Source of the DNA: Roseomonas populi
GTDB lineage: Bacteria; Pseudomonadota; Alphaproteobacteria; Acetobacterales; Acetobacteraceae
Assembly: GCF_024594815.1 (NCBI RefSeq)
Contig: NZ_JANJOU010000020.1
Coordinates: 1 to 64,000, forward strand
DNA: 64,000 nucleotides
Direction of reading: 5' to 3'
The translations under genes were made by a program, and so were the position numbers. Positions 34,811 through 44,555 of the stretch are shown in pieces. The notes below the pieces were generated by a model. The model ran no database searches. It saw only the letters and a program-made list of their open reading frames with translations, and was not told the DNA's origin. Numbering within the stretch: the stretch's first letter is position 1; each line of letters begins with the position of its first letter.

Positions 34811-35697
34811 GCGCGACGACCGCAGCCCCCGCGCCGGCCAAGGAGGCCGAGGCCGCCCCGCCGCGCCGCCCGGGCACGCTGGGGCGCCTCCTGCGCGAGC
34901 CGGTGGCCGCGGTGGCGCTGCTGCTGGCCGTGCTGCTTGTGGGTGCCGCGCTCCTCGCCCCCGTGCTGTCGCCCACTGACTTCTTCGACAACGACCTGGG
35001 CAGCGCCATGGCGGTGCCCGGCTCCCCCGGCCTCCCGCTGGGCGCGGACGCGCAGGGGCGGGACATGATCACGCGCACCCTGTACGGCCTCCGCCTGACC
35101 CTCGGCATGGGCCTCGCCGCCGTGCTGCTCGGCGGCGGCATCGGCGCGCTGGTCGGCTTCGCCGCCGCCTTCTACCGGCGGGTGGACGGGCTGCTGATGC
35201 GGCTGATGGACGTGATGCTCTCCTTCCCCGCCATCCTCTTCGGCCTGGCGCTGGCGGCCATCTTCGGCCCGGGCATCCCGGCCGTGGTGCTGGCCCTCTC
35301 TGTCGCCACCGTGCCGCTGATGGCGCGCATCGTGCGCGGCTCCGCGCTCGCCATCATGGCGCTGGACTACATCGAGGCGGCGCGGGCCACGGGCATGTCG
35401 GACCGGCGCATCATCCTGCGCCATGTCGCGCCCAACTGCCTCTCGCCGATCTTCGTCTTCGCCACGCTGCGCTTCGGGCAGGTGATCCTCCTGGGCTCCG
35501 CACTGTCCTTCCTGGGCCTCGGCGCGCAGCCGCCCACGGCGGAGCTGGGCGCCATGGCGGCGGAGGGGCGGAACTTCCTCTTCTTCGCGCCGCATATCGC
35601 CATCATCCCGTCCGTGGTCATCTTCCTGACCGTGCTGGTCTTCAACTTGCTGGGCGACGCCCTGCGCGATGCGCTGGACCCGAAGCTGAGGGTCTGA
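34807..35697 (+). CDS. Dipeptide/oligopeptide-type ABC permease (DppC-like)
   Basis: A 296-residue partner permease. 'LPLGADAQGRDMITRTLYGLR' is the DppC signature (L-G-T-D-x-x-G-R-D), followed by six helices and the EAA loop 'EAARATGMSDRRIILRHVAPNCLSPI'. ATGA overlap with the DppB-like gene; 22 bases before the binding protein gene. Confidence 0.93.
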   Translation: MSATTAAPAPAKEAEAAPPRRPGTLGRLLREPVAAVALLLAVLLVGAALLAPVLSPTDFFDNDLGSAMAVPGSPGLPLGADAQGRDMITRTLYGLRLTLGMGLAAVLLGGGIGALVGFAAAFYRRVDGLLMRLMDVMLSFPAILFGLALAAIFGPGIPAVVLALSVATVPLMARIVRGSALAIMALDYIEAARATGMSDRRIILRHVAPNCLSPIFVFATLRFGQVILLGSALSFLGLGAQPPTAELGAMAAEGRNFLFFAPHIAIIPSVVIFLTVLVFNLLGDALRDALDPKLRV

Positions 35698-35719
35698 ACA
35701 CCACAGAGAGGGGGTTTGC

Positions 35720-37318
35720 ATGAAGACGTTCTGGGGCGGGCTGATGCTCGCGGCCTCGGCGGTTCTACCGGCGGCGGAAGCCCTGGCGCAGGCCGCGCCG
35801 CGCGACACGCTGGTCTGGCTGCGCGAGATCGACGCGGACCGCTACGATCCCCCGCGCTCCGCCGCCACCGCGGCCGGTGAGGCGATTTTCCTCCTCAGCG
35901 ACACCCTCGTCTCCATGGATTGGGACCAGCGCACCGTCCGCCCCGGCCTCGCCGAGCGCTGGGAGGTGAGCGAGGACGGCAAGACCTACACCTTCCATCT
36001 GAAGCGCAACGTCACCTTCTGCGACGGCAAGCCGATGACGGCGCGCGACGTCGCCTACACCATTAACCGCTGGGTCGATCCCGCCACGCGCAGCCCCGTG
36101 CGCTACCGCGCCGGCCAGGTGGAGAGCGTGACGGCGGCGGATGACTACACCGTGGTCTACAAGCTGAAGGAGCCGTATTCCGAGCTTCTCTACCAGCTGA
36201 CGCAGCAATTCTCCGCCATCGTGGACCAGGCCACGGTGGAGAAGCTGGGCGAGAATTTCGGCGTGCAGGGCTTCAACGGCACCGGCCCCTATTGCTGGCA
36301 GAGCTGGACGCCGCGGCAGGACATGGTGCTGACGAAGCACCCCAACTACAACTGGGGTCCGCCGATTTACCAGAATCCCTCGCCGCAGGTCGGGCGCATC
36401 GTCCTGCGCATCATCCCCGAGGCGAACACGCGCCTTGCCGCCATCCAGTCCGGCCAGGCGGACGTGGTAGCCGGCCCCGCGCTGCCCGCCTTTGCCATCG
36501 AGGGGCTGCGGCGCGTGCCCACGGTGAAGCTGCAGCAGCAGTCCGTGTTCTTCTACGACATCTTCGTGGGCTTCAAGGTGGACAAGCCCGTCGCCAGCGA
36601 CGCCGCCATCCGCCGCGCCGCCAACCTGGCGGTGAACAAGGAGGCGATCAGCCGCGCGGTGTTCTTCGGCACGGCGCCCGCCGCACCGGAGCTGATCAAC
36701 CCGCAGGCGCTGGACTACGACGCCCAGGCCGGCCGCATGGTGCCGCGCTTCAACCAGGACGAAGCGAAGAAGGTGCTGGACGAGGCGGGCTGGGTGCCCG
36801 GGCCGGACGGCATCCGCGTGAAGGACGGGCAGCGCGCCACGCTGCTGGCTTACGGCCTGCAGAACCAGGCGAACAATGGCATGATGCAGGCCATGCAGGC
36901 GGACCTTCGCCGCGTGGGCATCGAGCTGCGCGTGCAGCTGTGGGACGCGACGGTGGGCTGGGGCAAGCTGGCGACCCAGGAATACGACGTCTTCACCATG
37001 AGCTACCCGTATGTCTCGGCGACAGACGCGCTCTCCCTCTACTTCCCCTCCGGCAACCGCCCGACGCCAAACCGCATGAACTGGGCGGATCCGGAGACGG
37101 ACGCGCTGCTGGACGCGGCGAAGCGGGCCACCGACCCTGCGGCACGCGCCGAGGCCATCGGCAAGCTGCAGCGCAAGCTGGCGGAGGCGAATGTCTGGGT
37201 GCCGATGATCCGCACCTCCATGTGGATGGCCACCTCCCAGCGGGTAGAGGGTGCGCGGCCGCACGGCATCTATGGCGTGGCCCTCTACAAGGGCCTGGAC
37301 ATTCGCCTGACGCGCTGA
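35720..37318 (+). CDS. Family 5 ABC substrate-binding protein
   Basis: A 532-residue periplasmic receptor with a Sec signal ending 'AEALAQA' and SBP_bac_5 features: 'RPGLAERWEVSEDGKTYTFHLKRNVTFCDGKPMTARDVAYTINR' region and 'FNGTGPYCWQSW'. Such receptors bind peptides, opines or other amides. Placement between two amidohydrolase genes suggests a ligand that is hydrolysed after import. AGAGAGGGGG precedes the ATG. Confidence 0.92.
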   Translation: MKTFWGGLMLAASAVLPAAEALAQAAPRDTLVWLREIDADRYDPPRSAATAAGEAIFLLSDTLVSMDWDQRTVRPGLAERWEVSEDGKTYTFHLKRNVTFCDGKPMTARDVAYTINRWVDPATRSPVRYRAGQVESVTAADDYTVVYKLKEPYSELLYQLTQQFSAIVDQATVEKLGENFGVQGFNGTGPYCWQSWTPRQDMVLTKHPNYNWGPPIYQNPSPQVGRIVLRIIPEANTRLAAIQSGQADVVAGPALPAFAIEGLRRVPTVKLQQQSVFFYDIFVGFKVDKPVASDAAIRRAANLAVNKEAISRAVFFGTAPAAPELINPQALDYDAQAGRMVPRFNQDEAKKVLDEAGWVPGPDGIRVKDGQRATLLAYGLQNQANNGMMQAMQADLRRVGIELRVQLWDATVGWGKLATQEYDVFTMSYPYVSATDALSLYFPSGNRPTPNRMNWADPETDALLDAAKRATDPAARAEAIGKLQRKLAEANVWVPMIRTSMWMATSQRVEGARPHGIYGVALYKGLDIRLTR

Positions 37319-37373
37319 ACATCGCGGGCGGCCGCCGCGCGCGGCCGCCCACCAACACTTGGGGGAGCGAGCC

Positions 37374-38803
37374 GTGACAGTGACCGTGATCCGCGACGCC
37401 GACGTCGCCGTCGCCTGGGACGCCTCGGCGGGGCGGCACACCTACCTGACCGGAGCCGATGTCGCCTTCGATGGTGGCACCATCACCTTCGTTGGTCGGG
37501 CCTACACCGGCCCGGTGGACGAGGAGGTTCCCGGCCGCGGGCTGATGGTTATGCCGGGGCTGGTGAACATCCACTCCCACCCCTCCTCCGAGCCGATGAA
37601 CAAGGGGCTGATCGACGAGATCGGCTCGCCCGGCCTCTACAATTCCTCCCTGTACGAATACATGCCGATCTTCCGCGCCGATGCGGATGCGGTGCCAAGC
37701 TGCGTGCGCGTGGCGCTCTCCGAGCTGCTGCTCTCCGGCGTCACCACCGTCGCCGACCTCTCCATGGCGCATCCCGGCTGGCTGGACCTGCTGGCGGAGA
37801 GCGGGATGCGCGTCTGCATCGCCCCCATGTTCCGCTCCGCCCGCTGGTTCACGAAGAACGGGCATGTGGTGGAGTACGAGTGGGACGAAGGCGCAGGCGA
37901 GAAGGCCATGGCCGAGGCCCTGAGCCTCATCGACCGCGCGAAGCAGCACGAGAGCGGTCGCCTCTTCGGCATGGTCGTGCCTGCACAGATCGACACCTGC
38001 GCCGAGGGCCTGCTGCGCGAGAGCAGCCAGGAGGCGAAGGCCCGTGGCCTTTCCTGGCAGATCCACGCCGCGCAATCCGTGGTGGAGTTCCACGAGATCA
38101 CCCGCCGGCACGGCCACACGCCGATCGGCTGGCTGGATTCCATGGGCCTGCTGAACGAGCGCGCCATCATCGGCCACGGCATCTTCCTGGACGACCACCC
38201 CTCCACGCCCTGGCACACCAACACGGACCTCTCGCGCCTAGCGGAGACTGGCACCACCGTCGCCCATTGCCCCACCGTTTTCGCCCGGCGCGGCATCACC
38301 ATGAAGAACTTCGGCCGCTACAAGCGCGCCGGTGTCAACATGGGCCTGGGGACAGACACCTATCCCCACAACATGCTCGATGAGATGCGCCTTGTCGGCT
38401 ATCTCGCCCGCACCCAGGCGACCGACCCGCGCGCCGTGACCACCACCGAGATCTTCGATTCCGCCACCATCGGCGGCGCTAAGGCGCTGGGCCGGGACGA
38501 CATCGGCCGCCTCGCCGCCGGCTGCCGCGCGGACATCGTGCTGGTGAACGCGGAACATCCGATGATGCGCCCGGGGCGGGACCCCATGCGCAGCCTCGTC
38601 TACGCCGCCGGAGACCGCGCGTTGCGCGACGTGTACGTGGACGGCCAACTCGTCGTGAAGGACGGGATGGTGCTGACCATGGATTACGAGGGCGCCGCCG
38701 CCCATCTTCACGAGGCGCAGAAGCGCGTGCTGGACCGCGCCCCCTCCCAGGACTGGGCCCACCGCCCCGTCGAGCAGATCAGCCCGCCGAGCTTTCCCTG
38801 GGC

Positions 38804-38807
<4 letters not shown>
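37374..38807 (+). CDS. ATZ/TRZ-type amidohydrolase (chlorohydrolase/deaminase family)
   Basis: A 477-residue metal-dependent hydrolase with '[13 protein letters not shown]' (HxH), '[15 protein letters not shown]', '[10 protein letters not shown]' and '[15 protein letters not shown]', the pattern of the AtzA/SsnA/guanine deaminase branch. GTG 37374 has GGGGGAG seven bases upstream and is preferred to TTG 37359. It splits the transporter genes: binding protein and permeases before it, ATPases after. Its stop overlaps the next start (ATGA). Confidence 0.88.
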
Positions 38808-39795
<988 letters not shown>

Positions 39796-39799
<4 letters not shown>

Positions 39800-40887
39800 C
39801 GGAAGCGCCCCTCCTCGAAGCCGTTTCCGTCGCGAAGCACTACCCGGTGAGGAAGGGCCTGATCGTCGCGCGCCAGGTGGGCGCCGTGCGCGCGGTGGAC
39901 GGCGTCTCCTTCGCCCTGCACCGCGGCGAGACCCTGGCCCTGGTGGGCGAGAGTGGCTGCGGCAAGTCCACCACCGCCCGCGTGGTGATGCGCCTGATCG
40001 AGCCGACGGGCGGCGACATCATCTTCAAGGGCCAGAACGTCACGAATGTCGGCGGCGCGAAGTTGCGCGCCCTTCGCCGGCACCTGCAGATCGTGTTCCA
40101 GGATCCCTATGCCAGCCTCAACCCGCGGCTCACGGTCGCGGACGCCATCGCGGAGCCGATGGCCGTGCACGGCATCGGCGATGCCGCCAGCCGCCGGGCG
40201 CGCGTGCAGGATCTGCTGCGCCTGACCGGCCTGCGTGCCTTCCACGCGGACCGCTACCCGCACGAATTCTCCGGTGGCCAGCGCCAGCGCATCGGCATCG
40301 CGCGGGCGCTTGCCGTGGAGCCGGAGGTGATGGTGCTGGACGAGCCCGTCTCGGCGCTGGACGTCTCCATCCAGGCCCAGGTGGTGAACCTGCTGGGCGA
40401 CCTGCAGCAGCGCCTCGGCCTTTCCTACCTCTTCATCGCGCACGACCTGGCAGTGGTGAAGCACGTGGCCGACCGTGTGGCCGTGATGTATCTCGGCCGC
40501 ATCGTGGAGGTGGCGGGGAAGCGGGACCTCTTCTCCAACCCGCGCCACCCCTACACGCGCGCCCTGCTCGCCGCGATCCCGCGCCCGGACCCTTCCCGCC
40601 GGGGCCAGGTCACGCCGCTGGGCGGCGACCTGCCCAGCCCGTTGAACATCCCGCCCGGGTGCCGCTTCCACACGCGCTGCCCCGCGGCGCAGGCCGTGTG
40701 CCGGGAAGGGGACCCGCCGCTGCGCGAGATCGCCCCCGGCCACACCGCCGCCTGCCACTTCGCCGAGAGCCTGCCGCGCTTCGACGCCGAGGCGGATGGC
40801 GGGATCGCCCCTGTGGCCCAGCGGCGCCTGGCGGCCTATGCGGCGGCCCGGGAGCGTCGTGCTCTCGCCCCGGTTCCTGCTCCGTGA
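39796..40887 (+). CDS. Oligopeptide-type ABC ATPase (DppF-like)
   Basis: A 363-residue ATPase with Walker [10 protein letters not shown], signature [16 protein letters not shown], Walker [13 protein letters not shown] and the C-terminal Cys motif '[14 protein letters not shown]'. Last gene of the importer/catabolic block. About 30 extra residues follow the Cys cluster. Confidence 0.93.
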
Positions 40888-40958
40888 CCCGGGAGGCCCT
40901 GGTCAGGCGGGAATGCCGCACGATCTCAGGGCGGTGACGGGAGAGGCGGAGACGGCCG

Positions 40959-41135
40959 ATGTTCCTTGACCTACCGGGTGCCGGCCCATGGCGGCCGGAC
41001 CCTCCGAAGCCGAGGATCACGCCGAAGGAGGAGAAGGTCCTGGTCTGGATCGTCGCCGTGAACCTGGTCCTGCTGCTCGTGGCGCCGATCGGCGGCGCGA
41101 CGCTGATCCAGGCGCTGATTGCCTTGTTCCGGTAG
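40959..41135 (+). CDS. Small single-helix membrane protein
   Basis: A 58-residue reading frame: a Pro-rich polar N-terminus (MFLDLPGAGPWRPDPPKP...), the segment 'TPKEEKVLVWIVAVNLVLLLVAPIGGATLIQALIALFR', and a stop. One or two membrane helices are predicted. GAGAGGCGGAG lies upstream. It is alone between the importer operon and the alcohol dehydrogenase. I do not recognise a family. Confidence 0.65.
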   Translation: MFLDLPGAGPWRPDPPKPRITPKEEKVLVWIVAVNLVLLLVAPIGGATLIQALIALFR

Positions 41136-41205
41136 CGCCCCGGCCATTGCCGGCCGGAACGACGCCCCGCAGGATGCCCGTCAAACAAGCCGGGGGAACG
41201 TGTCC

Positions 41206-42393
41206 ATGCCTGTCCTGCTGCTCGCGCCACGCCTGATCCTCTCCGGCGGCGGCGCCGTCTCTGAGGTGGCCTCGGTCCTGGCCCAGCTCGGCCTCTCCCG
41301 CCCTCTGATCGTCACGGATCCCTGGATGGCATCCTCCGGCACGGTGGATCGGGTTGTCGCCCCGCTGCGCGCCGCCGGGATCGCCGCGGCGGTGTTCCAT
41401 GAGACGGTGCCGGACCCGACCGACACGGTGGTGAAGGCCGGCGTGGCGGCCTTCCGCGCCGGCGACTACGATTGCCTCATCGGCTTCGGCGGCGGCAGCC
41501 CGATGGACACGGCGAAGGCCATCGCCATCCTCGCCGCCGCGCCGGACGGCACGCATATCCGCGCCCTGAAGGTCCCGGCCCAGGCCAACCGCGGAGCCGT
41601 GCCCGTGGTCTGCATCCCCACGACCGCCGGCACGGGCAGCGAGGCGACGAAGTTCACCGTCATTACCGATACGGCGCATGACGAGAAGATGCTGATCTCC
41701 GGCCTCGGCGCCCTGCCGCTGGCCGCGATCGTGGACCACCACCTCACCTGGACCGTGCCCGCCCGCACCGTGGCCGATACCGGGGTGGACAGCCTGACCC
41801 ACGCGCTGGAGGCCTTCGTCAGCCGCCGCGCCAACCCGATGAGCGACGACTACGCGCGCCTGGCCATGCGCCTGATCGCCCCCAACCTGCGCCGTGCCTA
41901 CGCGGATGCCCGGCGCGGCGGCAACGGCCCGCGGGACGAGGAGGCGCGCGAGGCGATGATGCGGGGCGCCACACTGGCTGGCCTGGCCTTCTCCAACGCC
42001 TCCGTCGCGCTGGTGCACGGCATGTCCCGCCCGATCGGCGCGCACTTCCACGTGCCGCACGGCCTGTCCAACGCCATGCTCCTGCCCGCCGTCACCCGCT
42101 TCGGCCTGGAATCGGCCCTGCCGCGCTACGCGGAGGCCGCGCGCGTCATGGGTGTGGCGGGGGAGGGGGATGACGACGCCAGCGCAGGCCGCCGGCTGGT
42201 CGAGGAGTTGGAGGCGCTGAACCGGGAACTGGACGTGCCCAGCCCGGCCACCCACGGCATCCCCGCCGACAGCTGGGACGGGCTGCTGGAGACGATGGCG
42301 GCCCAGGCCCTCGCCTCGGGCAGCCCCGCCAATAATCCCCGCGTGCCCGATGCGGCGGAGATCGTGGCGCTGTACCGTGAGGCCTATGCCTGA
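41206..42393 (+). CDS. Iron-containing alcohol dehydrogenase
   Basis: A 395-residue group III dehydrogenase using NAD(P). 'IGFGGGSPMDTAKAIA' binds the dinucleotide, 'PTTAGTGSEATKF' is diagnostic, and metal ligands come from 'DTGVDSLTHALEAFVS' and the His-rich 'LVHGMSRPIGAHFHVPHGL'. Substrate unclear; family members reduce aldehydes or maleylacetate. ATG 41206 follows GGGGGAACG. The ECF sigma gene begins inside its 3' end. Confidence 0.92.
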   Translation: MPVLLLAPRLILSGGGAVSEVASVLAQLGLSRPLIVTDPWMASSGTVDRVVAPLRAAGIAAAVFHETVPDPTDTVVKAGVAAFRAGDYDCLIGFGGGSPMDTAKAIAILAAAPDGTHIRALKVPAQANRGAVPVVCIPTTAGTGSEATKFTVITDTAHDEKMLISGLGALPLAAIVDHHLTWTVPARTVADTGVDSLTHALEAFVSRRANPMSDDYARLAMRLIAPNLRRAYADARRGGNGPRDEEAREAMMRGATLAGLAFSNASVALVHGMSRPIGAHFHVPHGLSNAMLLPAVTRFGLESALPRYAEAARVMGVAGEGDDDASAGRRLVEELEALNRELDVPSPATHGIPADSWDGLLETMAAQALASGSPANNPRVPDAAEIVALYREAYA

Positions 42394-42934
42394 CAGCCAC
42401 GCGGCGCCCGATCCCGCCGAACTGATCCGCGCCGTCGCCGCAGGTGAGACAGGTGCCCTGCGCCGCCTTTACGACGCGCAGGGCTCGCGCCTCTTCGGGA
42501 TCGCCCTGGCCATCCTGCGGGACCGGGACGCGGCGGCGGACGCGCTGCACGACGCCGTGCTGAAGGTGGCGGCCCGGGCTGCCCAGTTCGACCCGGCGCG
42601 GGGGGAGGGGGCGGCCTGGCTCGGCGCCATCGCCCGCAACGTCGCGCTGGACCTGGCCCGTGCCCGCGGGCGGGAAACCCTGTCCGACGACCCCGCCCTG
42701 GGCGACGCGGCCGTCGCGCCCGAGGCGCTGGACCGCCTGGCCGCCGCCCAGCAGCACGGCCGCCTGCGCGACTGCCTGGCCTCGCTGGAAGCCCGCAACC
42801 GGGAGAGCATCCTTCTCGCCTTCGTGCACGGCCTTTCCCATGCCCAGATCGCTGCGCGGCTGGAACTGCCGCTCGGCACGGTGAAGGCCTGGATCCGCCG
42901 AGGGCTGCTGCGGCTGAAGGGGTGCCTCGCATGA
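42386..42934 (+). CDS. ECF sigma factor paired with an anti-sigma factor
   Basis: A 182-residue sigma factor. Region 2 shows 'LRDRDAAADALHDAVLKVAARA' and 'GAAWLGAIARNVALDLARARGR'; region 4 shows 'CLASLEARNRESILLAFVHGLSHAQIA' and 'GTVKAWIRRGLLRLKGCL'. ATG 42386 overlaps the dehydrogenase stop, and its own stop overlaps the anti-sigma start, as in ECF sigma/RskA pairs. It is not of the EcfG type. Confidence 0.9.
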   Translation: MPDSHAAPDPAELIRAVAAGETGALRRLYDAQGSRLFGIALAILRDRDAAADALHDAVLKVAARAAQFDPARGEGAAWLGAIARNVALDLARARGRETLSDDPALGDAAVAPEALDRLAAAQQHGRLRDCLASLEARNRESILLAFVHGLSHAQIAARLELPLGTVKAWIRRGLLRLKGCLA

Positions 42935-43617
42935 TCCCCTCCGATCCCGAAGCCCTGGATGCCCTGGCGGCCGAGCACGTCCTCGGCACGCTGGACGCCC
43001 GCGAGGCGGCTGAGGTGGCCCGCGCCCTGCCGGTCAACCCCGCCCTGCGCGAGGCCGTGGCGCATTGGGAGGCCCGCCTCGCCCCTCTCTCGGATCTGGC
43101 GCGGCCCGAGCCGCCGCCCGCTGCGCTCTGGGACCGGATCGAGGTTTCACTGGCCGATCGCGCCATGCCCGCGCCGGTTCGGCCGATACGGGTGGCGCCG
43201 CTCTGGAAGGCCTGGGCCGTCGGTTCCACGGCCCTTGCCGCCGGGCTTGCCGCCTTCATGCTGCTCCGCCCCGCCGAGCCGCCGCGGATGATGACCGTCC
43301 TCCTCACCAGCCGCGACCAGCCGGCCTGGGTGGTGGAGACGGAGGGTGGCGGGCTGCGCCTGGCCAGCCTCAATCCCCGCCCGGTGGAGAGCGGCCGCGT
43401 GCAGCAGCTCTGGGCGCTGCCGCCCGGCGCCACGGCCCCTATCTCCCTCGGCTTGGTGCCGGAGAGCGGGCAGGTCAGCGTGGCCCCCGGGCTGGTCCGG
43501 CCCGAGCCGGGGATGCTGATCGAGATCACCCTGGAGCCGCCGGGTGGCTCTCCCATCGGGCGCCCCACAGGGCCGATCCTCTTCATCGGAAATCTGACTC
43601 CCGCCCGGAGCAGCTGA
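42931..43617 (+). CDS. Membrane anti-sigma factor (RskA family)
   Basis: A 228-residue single-pass protein. The N-terminal cytoplasmic anti-sigma domain has 'EALDALAAEHVLGTLDAREAAEVARAL', a helix lies near residues 95-112 ('AWAVGSTALAAGLAAFMLL'), and the periplasmic RskA domain contains 'QLWALPPGATAPISLGLVPESGQ'. It should hold the upstream ECF sigma at the membrane until proteolysis. Confidence 0.9.
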   Translation: MIPSDPEALDALAAEHVLGTLDAREAAEVARALPVNPALREAVAHWEARLAPLSDLARPEPPPAALWDRIEVSLADRAMPAPVRPIRVAPLWKAWAVGSTALAAGLAAFMLLRPAEPPRMMTVLLTSRDQPAWVVETEGGGLRLASLNPRPVESGRVQQLWALPPGATAPISLGLVPESGQVSVAPGLVRPEPGMLIEITLEPPGGSPIGRPTGPILFIGNLTPARSS

Positions 43618-43620
43618 TCT

Positions 43621-43638
43621 GATCACGCACGCGTGATC
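43621..43638. repeat. 18-bp perfect palindrome before the DUF4394 gene
   Basis: GATCACGC-AC-GCGTGATC, 4 bases after the anti-sigma stop and 80 bases before the DUF4394 ATG. Operator-like; no T-run follows. Confidence 0.7.
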
Positions 43639-43717
43639 CTGCTTCCTGCGTCCAGTCGCGTCCGCCCGCCGTATCGCGGTGCGGGGCCCGGCGTCCCGCC
43701 CCTTGATGGAGAGACGC

Positions 43718-44497
43718 ATGACCCGCACGATCCGCCGCCTTGCCCTGGCCAGCGCGGCCTTTCTCGGCCTGGGTGGCGTGGCCCAGGCCGCCACGCTGAT
43801 CGGCCTGACCACCGATGGCCAGCTGCTCCGGATCGACACGGAGACCCGGCGCGCCGCTGCCCCCGTTCGCGTCCGCGGCGCAGAGGGCACGCTGCTCGGC
43901 ATCGATGTCCGCCCGGCGGACGGGAAGCTCTACGGCGTCACGGATGCGGGCGCGATCGTCACCATCGATCCCGCCACGGGCATGGCGACGAAGGTCAGCC
44001 AGCTCGGCGAGCGATTCGAATCCGGCGGCCGCGCGGTGGTGGACTTCAACCCGGTGGCGGACCGGCTGCGGCTGATGGGCTCTTCCGGGACCAATTTCCG
44101 CGTGAACGTGGAGAACGGGCAGGTCGCGCGCGACGGCGGGCTGAAGTACCAGGCCGGCACTCCCCTGGCCGAGACCATGCCGCGCATCACCGCCGGCGCC
44201 TACACGAACAGCATGGCCGGCGCGCAGCAGACGATGCTGCTGACCGTGGACGGCGTGCTCGGACAGCTAAACCTGCAGGCGCCGCCGAATGACGGGGTGC
44301 AGCAGATGCGCGGGCGCATCGGCCCGGGCGTGGGTGCCTCCGCCGCCTTCGACATTCTCTCAGAGGGCGCCACGAACACCGGCTATCTCCTCGCGGGCGG
44401 CGTGCTGCACACCCTGAACTTGGAGAACGGAACGCCGACGCCGCTGGGCCCCGTCGCGGGGTCCGCGGAGGTCATCGACATCGCGGCGATGCGCTGA
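43718..44497 (+). CDS. Exported DUF4394 protein
   Basis: A 259-residue secreted protein with signal peptide 'LALASAAFLGLGGVAQAAT', then repeated beta-blade segments ('LIGLTTDGQLLRIDTETR', 'LLGIDVRPADGKLYGVTDAGAIVTIDPATG', 'VVDFNPVADRLRLMGSSGTNFRVNVENG') characteristic of DUF4394 propeller-like proteins. GGAGAG precedes ATG 43718. It probably belongs to the regulon of the adjacent ECF sigma factor; function unknown. Confidence 0.87.
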   Translation: MTRTIRRLALASAAFLGLGGVAQAATLIGLTTDGQLLRIDTETRRAAAPVRVRGAEGTLLGIDVRPADGKLYGVTDAGAIVTIDPATGMATKVSQLGERFESGGRAVVDFNPVADRLRLMGSSGTNFRVNVENGQVARDGGLKYQAGTPLAETMPRITAGAYTNSMAGAQQTMLLTVDGVLGQLNLQAPPNDGVQQMRGRIGPGVGASAAFDILSEGATNTGYLLAGGVLHTLNLENGTPTPLGPVAGSAEVIDIAAMR

Positions 44498-44521
44498 GGG
44501 AAAGGCTCCCGGGGCATCTCG

Positions 44522-44549
44522 CCCGGTCAGGTAACCTCACCTGACCGGG
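44522..44549. terminator. Hairpin between convergent DUF4394 and EAL genes
   Basis: Perfect 11-bp stem, arms 44522-44532 and 44539-44549, 6-base loop. It separates converging transcripts; no long T-run. Confidence 0.6.
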
Positions 44550-44555
44550 ACCCGA

